Origin: a virus
Reading direction: 5' to 3' (one strand)
IMG/VR virus record: IMGVR_UViG_3300007344_000020
Span: 1 to 34,201 of that record
Length of the DNA: 34,201 nt
Every line of letters starts with the position of its first letter. The first letter of the stretch is position 1. Positions 6,098-12,287 of the stretch are shown here, piece after piece. Made by a program: the position numbers and the translations under genes. The notes under the pieces are model-generated. The model searched no databases and was not told where the DNA came from. It saw nothing but the letters and a program-made list of their open reading frames with translations.

Positions 6098-6399
6098 CAG
6101 AGCGTGTAGGTAATGAGTCGCTTATAGCCTAACGCAAAAGTCGCTCGTCTTGCCGCGCCGTAGAGCATAGACGCGGCGTTTTTCGTTCCATCGGTGCAAC
6201 ACCGCGTGACCTCCAACGTCCAACCATCGTCGCGATGGCGCGAGATAGGGCGACCAACCGTGATAACGCCGACGATTTCCTCGTCCTTGCTCACGGCAAT
6301 GCCAAATTTCCAACCCTGCGGCGGCGAGTGGTGACGGTGGTGCAGGTCGATAAACTTACAAGCCTCGTCGTAGTTGATCGGTTGGAGCAGTAGCGCCAT
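6040..6399 (-). CDS. XF1762-type GNAT-like acetyltransferase, frameshifted near its end
   Basis: 119 residues as read. The N-terminal two thirds fit the XF1762 family of phage GNAT-like proteins: YDEACKFIDLHHRHHSPPQG, then VGVITVGRPISRHRDDGWTL, EVTRCCTDGT and SMLYGAARRATFALGYKRL. After ITYTL the frame goes wrong and ends in LAGASWA. The proper end continues in another frame down to 5945. As it stands the product lacks the last conserved strand and is probably inactive unless the ribosome shifts frame. The family is thought to transfer an acyl group, with unknown substrate. Its ATG overlaps the stop of the upstream ORF. Confidence 0.82.
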   Translation of the reverse strand: MALLLQPINYDEACKFIDLHHRHHSPPQGWKFGIAVSKDEEIVGVITVGRPISRHRDDGWTLEVTRCCTDGTKNAASMLYGAARRATFALGYKRLITYTLCSNPNLGQVYDLLAGASWA

Positions 6400-6578
6400 T
6401 ATTCGGTTCCTTCAAATAGATCCAACGTGTCCAGCCGTTGCTCCAACGGCATCGTGCGGCGATACCGCTGGGCGCATCGTGGACCCCGTATCTGAGTATC
6501 CTTTCTCAAGTTTGCGCGCCCAGCGGCGTTAGTTAGTAGTGCATCTACTCGCTGTATTCGCTCACCCAACTGCCTCAT
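6399..6578 (-). CDS. Uncertain 59-residue ORF between methylase and acetyltransferase
   Basis: Starts at ATG 6578 inside the end of the methylase gene and stops with TAA touching the acetyltransferase ATG. It reads MRQLGERIQRVDALLTNAAG at the start and ends TLDLFEGTE. The tight junctions on both sides favour a real small gene. Its middle is made of the inverted repeat pair at 6463-6527, which gives an Arg/Cys-rich stretch that looks less like a protein. The repeat may have inserted or the frame may be broken there. Function unknown. Confidence 0.4.
   Translation of the reverse strand: MRQLGERIQRVDALLTNAAGRANLRKDTQIRGPRCAQRYRRTMPLEQRLDTLDLFEGTE
6463..6482. repeat. Dispersed repeat, type B copy 2
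   Basis: Same 20 bases as 5896-5915. With the type A copy at 6507-6527 it makes an 11-pair inverted repeat (CCGCTGGGCGC and its complement) about 40 bases apart, able to form a hairpin. Confidence 0.7.
6507..6527. repeat. Dispersed repeat, type A copy 1
   Basis: 21 bases that match 7388-7408 at all but one position (core GCGCCCAGCGGC preceded by CAAGTTTG). Inverted relative to the type B copies. Confidence 0.7.
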
Positions 6579-7011
6579 CGCCCAAAATGAACATGGCAAT
6601 ATGGCGTCCCGTTCCTTTGCCTTCCGCGCCATCCTCAATAGCGTGCCAGCGCACATCACCTAAATTTTCTATCTTTGCGCCAGCGGCTAGCATCATCAGC
6701 ACCCATTTATCAATCGGATAAACCATAACAACACGCTTGCCCTGCTTGCTTTCTTCTATCGCCTTTCGCGCCCACGCAGTTGGACCTTTTTTGCGCCCCT
6801 CGTGCATGATACTGCCAAACGGTGGATTGACATACGTGCTAGCACCCCAGTCACAAGTAAGCCCGTCAAAGTCTTCTGGCTTCGGAAATGGACAAGCGTC
6901 AAAATCAAAATCAAAACGCTTTTGTAACTCTCTCAGTAGCGCAGGCGGCGTCAGCCAATAATGTTTGCCATCGCCTGCGCCTTTATGGAACTTATTATCT
7001 TCGGGCTTCAT
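6562..7011 (-). CDS. Phage N6-adenine DNA methyltransferase (Dam type)
   Basis: 149 residues. It opens with a WLTPP motif (HYWLTPPALLRELQKRFDFD), follows with DACPFPKPEDFDGL and has the catalytic motif NPPF (TYVNPPFGSIMHEG). A Rossmann-type tail follows (GKRVVMVYPIDKWVLMML). This is the short phage Dam-like family that methylates adenine, probably to protect phage DNA from restriction or to mark replication. The ATG overlaps the stop of a small upstream frame (ATGA). No partner nuclease is seen, so it is an orphan methylase. Confidence 0.88.
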   Translation of the reverse strand: MKPEDNKFHKGAGDGKHYWLTPPALLRELQKRFDFDFDACPFPKPEDFDGLTCDWGASTYVNPPFGSIMHEGRKKGPTAWARKAIEESKQGKRVVMVYPIDKWVLMMLAAGAKIENLGDVRWHAIEDGAEGKGTGRHIAMFILGDEAVG

Positions 7012-7112
7012 TCCGTCGCTCTCCTCTTCCAGTAGTCGCGCTCGGCCCTTGCTGCCCGCAGGCCATGCTCTATATCGCGCAGTCGGTTTGTTTGCTGTTT
7101 CTGATCGGGTAG
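7008..7112 (-). pseudogene. Small coiled-coil ORF without a usable start
   Basis: This stretch encodes DQKQQTNRLRDIEHGLRAAR followed by AERDYWKRRATE and TGA, which overlaps the methylase ATG as ATGA. It looks coding and resembles the 61-residue coiled-coil protein at 7897-8082. It has no ATG, GTG or TTG and lies directly behind TAG TAA. The ATG at 7121, overlapping the SWIM gene's end, would give MRSNYP and join this frame if one C of CCC near 7108 were removed. So it is probably a small gene broken by one base. Confidence 0.5.
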
Positions 7113-7115
7113 TTA

Positions 7116-7313
7116 CTACGCATCGAACACCTCAATCTTTCGGATGCCTCCTCGTATCGCTTCTTGTGCAAGTGCCATGTGACGGCAGCCGTTTCGATAG
7201 GCAAATCCTATGCACTCGCACCACCACTGGCTCTCATCGTCAAATAGCCGCCCGTAGACGGCGTAGACGGTGTTGGGGTCGCTACTGGACGCCACTTCAA
7301 TCTTTAGCGTCAT
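7116..7313 (-). CDS. SWIM zinc-finger-like protein
   Basis: 65 residues from ATG 7313, which has a strong site (TGAGGTGA, five to eight bases upstream). A longer frame from TTG 7439, overlapping the nuclease stop, would add 42 residues. The core is a SWIM-type pattern CxC...CxH: WWCECIGFAYRNGCRHMALA. SWIM domains bind DNA or proteins and occur with recombination factors. The rest is a small beta sheet (TVYAVYGRLFDD). It lies between a nuclease and a methylase in the recombination block, so a helper role there is plausible. Confidence 0.65.
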   Translation of the reverse strand: MTLKIEVASSSDPNTVYAVYGRLFDDESQWWCECIGFAYRNGCRHMALAQEAIRGGIRKIEVFDA

Positions 7314-7387
7314 CTTATTCACCTCATTGGTTGGGCCACACAACAAGCGGGTCGAGCCGACTGGGTGAAGCGTGGCGTTTTTATCTG

Positions 7388-7408
7388 CAAGTTTGTGCGC
7401 CCAGCGGC
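7388..7408. repeat. Dispersed repeat, type A copy 2
   Basis: Matches 6507-6527 with one difference. It lies upstream of the likely SWIM start, in the stretch that the longer frame would translate as SRWAHKL; the other copy can be read as RRWARKL in one frame. Confidence 0.65.
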
Positions 7409-7435
7409 TATTCCGTTTTGCCGTTTGTCGCTCCG

Positions 7436-7900
7436 TCAAAAACGCCGCATTGCCGTCAGCGGAAGATACGCATTATCACGCAGTGCCGTCCCGCCGTTGC
7501 ATGAGCGTTGTGTCTCTGTGCGTTGCGTCTGCCAGCGTAGAACAGGTTGCCCCGTTGCGTCTGTTACACGCCAGCAGACGATGGTATCGTCGCGCAGCAG
7601 GCGCACAACCACTGCGTAGGGAATGTGCAGTTGTTTTGATAGGGCGGCGCCGTCTAAAAGTTTTTTCTCCGTTATCAAATAGCTGCCAAATCGTTTTAAA
7701 TCGTGCAGGCTCATTTGCCTTGATTTGATCTCTGCAACGCCCACTAATTTTTCCTGCCGCACAAACAGCCGGTCGGTTGACGTGGCAAGGCCACCCAAAC
7801 GCACCGGGGTGCAGTTGAACAGTTCGGCCACGCGCCGCACCGTCTCATCCTCGTGGCGCAAAAACGTGCGACCAACGGGCGTTTGGCAGTCGAGCGTCAC
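7436..7900 (-). CDS. PD-(D/E)XK-type nuclease (predicted)
   Basis: 154 residues. The core looks like a PD-(D/E)XK nuclease: an N-terminal helix (ETVRRVAELFNCTPVRL), a strand with Asp (STDRLFVRQ), then VGVAEIKSRQMS, in which E-x-K is the catalytic signature. A helix follows (LHDLKRFGSYLITEKK). The C-terminus carries WRVTDATGQPVLRWQTQ. Such small phage nucleases act in recombination, replication or host DNA breakdown. It sits next to SWIM, RusA and ERF genes. ATG overlaps the previous stop (ATGA). Confidence 0.7.
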   Translation of the reverse strand: MTLDCQTPVGRTFLRHEDETVRRVAELFNCTPVRLGGLATSTDRLFVRQEKLVGVAEIKSRQMSLHDLKRFGSYLITEKKLLDGAALSKQLHIPYAVVVRLLRDDTIVCWRVTDATGQPVLRWQTQRTETQRSCNGGTALRDNAYLPLTAMRRF

Positions 7901-8082
7901 GCAGATTCAGCTCGCAGCGCGCGCGCGCGCCAATGTTCGCGCTCGGTCTGGCACACCCGCAGTTGGTGTCGAGCCTCGCGCGTCTGATCTTCTGATTTAC
8001 GCAGTGCGCGTTCGAGCGCCATAATCTCGTCGATTTTTGCGGCGATAAATTGTGTTATGGGATCGTCGTTGTTGTCAGACAT
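7897..8082 (-). CDS. Small coiled-coil protein
   Basis: 61 residues, nearly all helical and charged: ITQFIAAKIDEIMALERALR, then EARHQLRVCQTEREHWRARA. It probably dimerises. It overlaps the sigma-factor stop by eight bases and the nuclease start by four, so it belongs to the same transcript. The position behind a sigma factor could fit an accessory or anti-sigma role, which is only a guess. Confidence 0.65.
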   Translation of the reverse strand: MSDNNDDPITQFIAAKIDEIMALERALRKSEDQTREARHQLRVCQTEREHWRARALRAESA

Positions 8083-8794
8083 TGCGCGCGCTCCGACGAA
8101 TACTGTTGCGACAACGCCGCCGACCGTAGTCTATTATTTGCCGCACACGCTCGCGCGTAAGTCCTGCGTCTCTGGCAATATCGGCCTGCGTTTCAGGTTC
8201 TGTGCCTATACCGTAATAGCGTTTCATTATATCGCGGGTGCGCTCGTCCAGCACGTCCAGCACGCGCACGGCGTCGCGCCTGTCGTCCTCTAAAACCATA
8301 GTTTCCAGTGCGCTGGGCGACGGGTCGGGTAGGTCTACCGTTGCCGCAGTAACTGTTTTGTTGCGATTTGCGTGTATCTCCCACAACCTGCATTTTGCCT
8401 CACTGTAGTGGGCCGGCGGCGGCGGTGGGGTTGGTGCGTCATTTTGTTCGATTGCCCTTGCGTAGTCGTTTTGCACCTCCGTCGGCGTTGATATACGTTG
8501 GTCGTAATACAGATCGTAAATTTCTTTGCGAATCCAGTGCACCGCATAGCTGATAAAACGCCACTCGTTGGATAAATCGTAGCGTTGTGCTGCCGTGATT
8601 AATCCCACGGCGCCGGCTTGCAGGCAATTGCTGTAATCGCCCGTGGCGCACATTTCCCGCGCTACTTTGTGAACAAAACGCATATTGCTGCGCACAAGCT
8701 GATCTAACGCGTGCGGGTCGCCGGTGTCTTGGTAGCGCGATAGATATTCGCGCTCCTCGGTGGGGGAGAGAGGGGGAATTGTGTCATAGCGCAT
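8075..8794 (-). CDS. Phage sigma70-family RNA polymerase sigma factor
   Basis: 239 residues. Region 2 is at about 30-110: LVRSNMRFVHKVAREMC (2.1), CLQAGAVGLITAAQRYD (core-binding 2.2), RFISYAVHWIRKEIYDLYYD (2.3-2.4, WIR motif for strand opening). A Pro-rich linker (PTPPPPPAHY) replaces most of region 3. Region 4 at about 185-235 reads LDERTRDIMKRYYGIG, then DIARDAGLTRERVRQII, the -35 binding helix-turn-helix. Group 1-like residues are kept. It should bind host core polymerase and direct it to phage promoters. The start ATG overlaps the previous gene by 11 bases. It is rarer in podoviruses than a single-subunit polymerase. Confidence 0.9.
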   Translation of the reverse strand: MRYDTIPPLSPTEEREYLSRYQDTGDPHALDQLVRSNMRFVHKVAREMCATGDYSNCLQAGAVGLITAAQRYDLSNEWRFISYAVHWIRKEIYDLYYDQRISTPTEVQNDYARAIEQNDAPTPPPPPAHYSEAKCRLWEIHANRNKTVTAATVDLPDPSPSALETMVLEDDRRDAVRVLDVLDERTRDIMKRYYGIGTEPETQADIARDAGLTRERVRQIIDYGRRRCRNSIRRSARNV

Positions 8795-9335
8795 TTACCC
8801 TCGATTGTGTGTATTTTAGCTCGTTGTGCAGCGCGCGTGTCGTGTCGTCTGCCCACGCGCGCCACACTTTGTCAACGTGGTCGTAATGAAAACCGCTGCG
8901 CTGCAATTGCATATAGGTGCCTTTTGAGCGGTCCAGTAGCTCAACGGGCGAGGGCAGGTGCAGCACCAGTCGCTCGGCGGCCTGCGGTTTGTAGCGTTGG
9001 CGTGTTTCTCTCTGCTCGCGTTCCTGCTGCAGTCGGTTCAGTTCCTCTTCTGCCAGTTGCATTAATAGTTGCCAGCTCTTGCTCAACTGCGGTCCCGTCA
9101 ACGATAACAACCCCATCGAAAGCATCTGCAGGCCTAAGTAGACCGACAGTAGCGGGTGCTGCGACGCGGTATCGTTCGGCGTTAGCTGCGATGCGACGGA
9201 GTGAATCTGCGCGAGTGCTATCATATTCTCGTTCGCGTTTTGCTCGGGCCACAGCTCTACTACGCGCTCGGTCAAATAGCTCTCCGGTGATTCCGATTCC
9301 CTCGTCAATTCCGTTAATTGCAATGCTGTAGACAT
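8784..9335 (-). CDS. Early protein of unknown function
   Basis: 183 residues. The first half is mixed helical (ESYLTERVVELWPEQN, then LLSVYLGLQMLSMGLLSLTG). A coiled coil follows (LAEEELNRLQQEREQRETR). The end contains VLHLPSPVELLDRSKGTYMQ and GFHYDHVDKVWRAWADDT, a GFxYDxxxKxWxA motif seen in small domains of phage and mobile-element proteins. I cannot assign a role. Its first 395 bases are also open in the frame of the gene at 9483, and only one of these can be conserved there. The two may be parts of one protein split by a base error near 9350. Confidence 0.7.
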   Translation of the reverse strand: MSTALQLTELTRESESPESYLTERVVELWPEQNANENMIALAQIHSVASQLTPNDTASQHPLLSVYLGLQMLSMGLLSLTGPQLSKSWQLLMQLAEEELNRLQQEREQRETRQRYKPQAAERLVLHLPSPVELLDRSKGTYMQLQRSGFHYDHVDKVWRAWADDTTRALHNELKYTQSRVNAL

Positions 9336-9483
9336 TGTCGGCAGACCCCTTTCGCTTTTTTAGGTTTGGTTCGTATCCAACACCGTTGATCAGCATGTAG
9401 TAATATGACCGCGCCGTCAGCGAGTGGATCGGCAGTGCTTTTAGTGCGTCGCGCAGTTCTTCTTGTGTGCTATACGTTTTCAT
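8941..9483 (-). CDS. Early ORF overlapping the next gene; only the first ~50 residues look real
   Basis: 180 residues as an open frame. The first part looks natural: MKTYSTQEELRDALKALPIH, then TARSYYYMLINGVGYEPNLK. From about residue 52 it lies inside the next gene in another frame and turns Arg/Ala/Thr-rich, as shadow frames here do. Removing one base from AAAAAA (9356-9361) or GGGG (near 9349) would join the good N-terminus to the 183-residue protein in frame. The start overlaps the RusA stop. Real extent uncertain: either a short gene, a fusion or a true overlap. Confidence 0.5.
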   Translation of the reverse strand: MKTYSTQEELRDALKALPIHSLTARSYYYMLINGVGYEPNLKKRKGSADNVYSIAINGIDEGIGITGELFDRARSRAVARAKREREYDSTRADSLRRIAANAERYRVAAPATVGLLRPADAFDGVVIVDGTAVEQELATINATGRRGTEPTAAGTRAERNTPTLQTAGRRATGAAPALAR

Positions 9484-9850
9484 TTTCTTGCGCCTGTGTG
9501 ATGGTCAGGACCAAACGCGGGCTGCGTTGGTCAATGGCGAACTCATGCACGATTGAATTGATCTCTTTCCAGCCGTCGTTGCGCAGCACGCCAGCGGTTT
9601 GCAGCGCGTCCTCGACAAACTTCTGGCCGAAAATGATGTTCGATTTATCTGTGCGTTTGTCGCGCCGAAACCAGAGATAGTTGAGATGGACGGGGTAGTC
9701 GGCTACGGGCTGCGCTTTTTGCTGGCGGCACTCCGTCACCAGTGCCGTCTCAGTGTTTCGTTTGACGGTAGCGGCGCGCTGGCGGTGCGTGCGCTCGTAG
9801 TTGATGTACTCGTTGGCTGTTGGGATCAGCGTGTGGAATATGAGCGTCAT
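9470..9850 (-). CDS. rusA: RusA-like Holliday junction resolvase
   Basis: 126 residues, the normal RusA size. It starts with hydrophobic strands (MTLIFHTLIPTANEYI). Then come a basic middle, WFRRDKRTDKSNIIFGQKFV and EDALQTAGVLRNDGWKEINS, where the spaced Asp and Lys residues match the RusA active-site pattern D...D-N...K...D (one of the usual Asp pairs is DKSN here). It would cut branched DNA before packaging, together with ERF and SSB. ATG overlaps the upstream stop (ATGA) and its stop overlaps the next start. Confidence 0.78.
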   Translation of the reverse strand: MTLIFHTLIPTANEYINYERTHRQRAATVKRNTETALVTECRQQKAQPVADYPVHLNYLWFRRDKRTDKSNIIFGQKFVEDALQTAGVLRNDGWKEINSIVHEFAIDQRSPRLVLTITQAQENENV

Positions 9851-10413
9851 CTAAATACCCGCCCGAGGCGTTCCCACCACGTCAGTTTACGCGTAAGTTG
9901 CGGTACCGCAGGCGGTGCTGGCGGCGTTGGCGGTTTTAGATAATGCTCAATAGCGATGCGTGTGGCTTCTGATATGCTGTCGTCATTGCATTTAGACAGC
10001 AGATCGTTCAATAGTTTTTCAGGCACATAGATAGAAATGCGACGCACGCCATTTTTTTTCATTGATGGCCTGTTAATTGCCGCAATTTTTCGATGTTTTT
10101 GCGAGTCCTTAAACGTTTTCGGGTACGGAGCCACCGTGTCTAAATACGCCGGTGTTGGTAGTTCCTTATGTTCTTGGTAGTATTTTCCGAGTTCATGCAG
10201 GCGCGCAAAATGGATTTTCGGAATGTCATTGCGCATTATTCGTTTAGATACCCAATCATTTGACAGCCCCAATGCCTCAGACACCGCTGTTTTAGGCAAG
10301 CCCGTCTCGTCCAGAAACGCGATGAGATACCCTATGCCGCCGCGATGTTTTTGCCGCTCAAACGTTTTGCGTTCCTTGAGAAATCGCAGCGTGTAATCAA
10401 TGTTTTCGCTCAT
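9847..10413 (-). CDS. DNA-binding regulator with HTH and ribbon-helix-helix domains
   Basis: 188 residues from ATG 10413 (MSENIDYTLRFLKE). A GTG at 10491 would add 26 unlikely residues. A helix-turn-helix lies at about 27-60 (LDETGLPKTAVSEALGLSND, then WVSKRIMRNDIP). A ribbon-helix-helix of CopG/Arc type lies at about 130-165 (VRRISIYVPEKLLNDLLSKC, then SEATRIAIEHYL). The Pro-rich end (PPTPPAPPAVPQ) leads to a basic WWERLGRVFR tip. Two DNA-binding domains suggest a regulator or a ParB-like or origin-binding protein. It is the best candidate for a replication or partition factor, though I cannot prove this. Confidence 0.65.
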   Translation of the reverse strand: MSENIDYTLRFLKERKTFERQKHRGGIGYLIAFLDETGLPKTAVSEALGLSNDWVSKRIMRNDIPKIHFARLHELGKYYQEHKELPTPAYLDTVAPYPKTFKDSQKHRKIAAINRPSMKKNGVRRISIYVPEKLLNDLLSKCNDDSISEATRIAIEHYLKPPTPPAPPAVPQLTRKLTWWERLGRVFR

Positions 10414-10507
10414 AGTAATCGTCCGTTGTTTGTAGGCTGGCCCGGCGCCCCTTTGCAGATGCCGCCATCTCCCAGTAGCGGCAGCAGTCACCGAGCCAGC
10501 CCAGCAG
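10397..10507 (-). other. Possible small ORF after ssb lacking a standard start
   Basis: Directly behind the ssb stop, in the same frame, 36 codons read LGWLGDCCRYWEMAASAKGR then RASLQTTDDYYERKH and TGA, overlapping the start of the next gene. The composition looks coding. No ATG, GTG or TTG precedes it except ATG at residue 14, which has GGGAG touching it. It could be a small gene with a damaged start, a readthrough tail of SSB, or chance. Confidence 0.3.
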
Positions 10508-10903
10508 TTAAAAGGGCAGGTCGTCGCCGGCCTGTTGTGGTGGTGTGTAGACGCTGACTGTCGGCGCCTCGTCGCGCCCGTCCAGCATACGCAGCTCGTC
10601 GGCTACGATTTCCGTCGTATAGCGTTTTTCGCCGTTACTGTCCTCCCACGCGCGCGTTTGCAGTTTGCCTTCGATATAGACCTTGCTGCCCTTGCGCAGA
10701 TAACTGCCGGCGATCTCGGCCAGTTTGCGCCACGCCACGACGCGGTGCCATTCGGTGCGCTCCTGCCGCTCGCCGTTACTATCGACCCAGCTCTCGCTCG
10801 TTGCGACGCTGAAATTTGTGACGGCGGTGCCGCTGCCAGTGACGTTCGATTTGGGATCGTCACCGAGGTTGCCGACGATGATTGCTTTATTTACACCACG
10901 CAC
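10508..10903 (-). CDS. ssb: Single-stranded DNA-binding protein
   Basis: 131 residues from a GTG start that shares one base with the erf stop codon. The OB fold is clear: [20 protein letters not shown], then [40 protein letters not shown] and [20 protein letters not shown]. The C-terminus ends DDLPF, the acidic tip that recruits partner enzymes, so it probably talks to host SSB-binding proteins. It coats ssDNA during phage replication and recombination and works with ERF just upstream. Confidence 0.95.
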   Translation of the reverse strand: MRGVNKAIIVGNLGDDPKSNVTGSGTAVTNFSVATSESWVDSNGERQERTEWHRVVAWRKLAEIAGSYLRKGSKVYIEGKLQTRAWEDSNGEKRYTTEIVADELRMLDGRDEAPTVSVYTPPQQAGDDLPF

Positions 10904-11538
10904 TACACACCTGCTTTCTGGGCTACTATTTCAGTTTTTAGGTCGTTAAAAAATGACCGGCGTTTGTCAGCCGGGACGTTGTCGAGTCCGTCAACCTCGT
11001 ATTGTTTAAACAGCGCATAGAGTGCTGCGTCGGGCGCCTGCAGGTCGTTGCACATACGGATAAACGCAGCCTGCTCGTCTTTTGCTGTGTTTTGTTTTTT
11101 TACAGGGTGCGCCCTGCCGTTGGTTCTTGGCGGGGGACCTGCCGATGAAGCGTCATCGTCTGCCGGCGTTAAACCGAGCGCAGCCGACAGTGCGTAGCGG
11201 CGCAGGTAGGTCAGTGCAGATCCGTGCGCTTGGTCGGCGTTCATCGACTTGGTGCCGGCGGCGTCAGATAGGGGATGGTAGCCGCTGATGTATTGACCGC
11301 TGGCGTGCCAGATCGTTGTGACCAGCACCTCGCGGTCGTCCACGATACTGCCGAGTTGAGTTACAGCCAGTTGGTTGGCAGCTAACGGCTCACGAATGGC
11401 CGTCCAGCAATCCTCAAGGCTCGCATATTTGTTTTTAAGGTGTGGGTTAATGCCGCTTTTACTGACGCCGGCCACCTGCGACTGAAACGCGCTGAGTGCT
11501 GCGGCGATTTTGTCTAATTCGTTGCTGTGTGCTATCAT
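10903..11538 (-). CDS. erf: ERF-family single-strand annealing protein
   Basis: 211 residues. The ERF core fills about 1-140: [20 protein letters not shown], then [40 protein letters not shown] and [20 protein letters not shown] followed by DDDA. This is the P22 Erf/Sak-type signature. A basic linker leads to a C-terminal helical domain. The protein anneals complementary strands in phage recombination and genome circularisation. It opens the ERF-SSB-RHH-RusA series and lies right behind a structured 335-base leader. Start ATG 11538 has GGAG about ten bases upstream. Confidence 0.92.
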   Translation of the reverse strand: MIAHSNELDKIAAALSAFQSQVAGVSKSGINPHLKNKYASLEDCWTAIREPLAANQLAVTQLGSIVDDREVLVTTIWHASGQYISGYHPLSDAAGTKSMNADQAHGSALTYLRRYALSAALGLTPADDDASSAGPPPRTNGRAHPVKKQNTAKDEQAAFIRMCNDLQAPDAALYALFKQYEVDGLDNVPADKRRSFFNDLKTEIVAQKAGV

Positions 11539-11873
11539 CGTCCTATGCTCCGGTTAGTGTGTTTTTTAATTGGCATCGGCAGGTAGGGGAGAGACGGAGG
11601 CTATAGGTACTGCCAGCCGTCTCTCCCTCGCTTTGGCATACGGCCTCGCGGGTTGGAAACTGTCGGACTGTGTAGCGACCTCAAGCGATCAGCGAGTGCC
11701 CCGCCATGATGCCCTGATCTCGGTCGCTACTTTTGTCGGGGCGGTAGCCGGTCATCCTCATGCCGGCATCTTCCTCGGTGTTTTGTAGCGTGTCGCCATC
11801 CCTGCGCGACCTCTCCCTCGAGCTTTGTGGCCGTAGCCACCGGATACTTTTTACTGCTATGTAGGGGCTACGC
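11539..11873 (-). other. Structured gene-poor region upstream of erf
   Basis: No normal gene fits here, in a block where genes otherwise overlap. It contains an 11-pair inverted repeat, GGGAGAGACGG (11587-11597) with CCGTCTCTCCC (11617-11627). A nested hairpin has GTAGCGACC (11672-11680) with GGTCGCTAC (11722-11730) enclosing GATCAG/CTGATC (11687-11692, 11714-11719). A small hairpin GTGGC-CGTA-GCCAC is at 11827-11840. Two mini-frames on the - strand, 11758-11799 and 11681-11761, overlap as ATGA; the second (26 residues, MRMTGYRPDKSS...) has GAGGAAG eight bases upstream. It may be a leader RNA, a small RNA or an origin. Confidence 0.5.
11722..11734 (+). terminator. Possible + strand terminator end
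   Basis: The right arm GGTCGCTAC of the nested hairpin beginning at 11672 is followed at once by TTTTG. Read on the + strand this resembles a rho-independent terminator that could stop transcription entering from the left. The loop is long, so it is weak. Confidence 0.25.
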
Positions 11874-12287
11874 TCAGTTGAGCGCAGCCAACTCTTTGAT
11901 CTCTTGCGACAAATGCCGCATGGACATTTCAGCGTCGCTGCTGGCGTCCTCGTGGTAGTCTTTCGGGGTGTTCCGGTAGACGGTCTGGACGTAGTTGAAG
12001 TCGTTTTCGGCTTGGTCCAGCAGGATCTCCAGCTCCTCCATGAGTGTGACGATCACGGCAGCGCGCTGCTTGTGTAGACTGGCGATACGTTCCAGTCTGG
12101 TCGGCGTAGGCGTGCCGCTGGTCAGGCGGTGCAGGCGGCTAATGCGGTCCGTGAAGTCGTCGACGGCGTCGCGTAGTTCGTCCAGCGTCAGGTCGGCGGT
12201 CGCGCCACAACCAGCGTGGTCGCTGCAGATCCAACGACCGCTGTGGATATATTGGGTTTTAATGCAGTGGGGGCAGGAGCGCGTCAT
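11874..12287 (-). CDS. Zinc-ribbon and coiled-coil early protein
   Basis: 137 residues. The N-terminus is a zinc ribbon: SCPHCIKTQ (CxxC), then WICSDHAGCGA (second Cys/His cluster). The rest is two long helices (LTLDELRDAVDDFTDRISRL; AAVIVTLMEELEILLDQAEN) with an acidic end. It may bind nucleic acid or a host protein. Its ATG overlaps the stop of the small membrane protein before it. Function unknown. First-expressed phage genes are often host-takeover factors, and this is the second gene behind the leftward promoter. Confidence 0.7.
   Translation of the reverse strand: MTRSCPHCIKTQYIHSGRWICSDHAGCGATADLTLDELRDAVDDFTDRISRLHRLTSGTPTPTRLERIASLHKQRAAVIVTLMEELEILLDQAENDFNYVQTVYRNTPKDYHEDASSDAEMSMRHLSQEIKELAALN

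Noticed and set aside
9355-9361. In-frame A AAA AAG slip site as programmed -1 frameshift
   Set aside because: The -1 frame reaches TAA after about 14 codons and does not lead into the 183-residue gene, which lies in the +1 frame. A chance run or indel is more likely.
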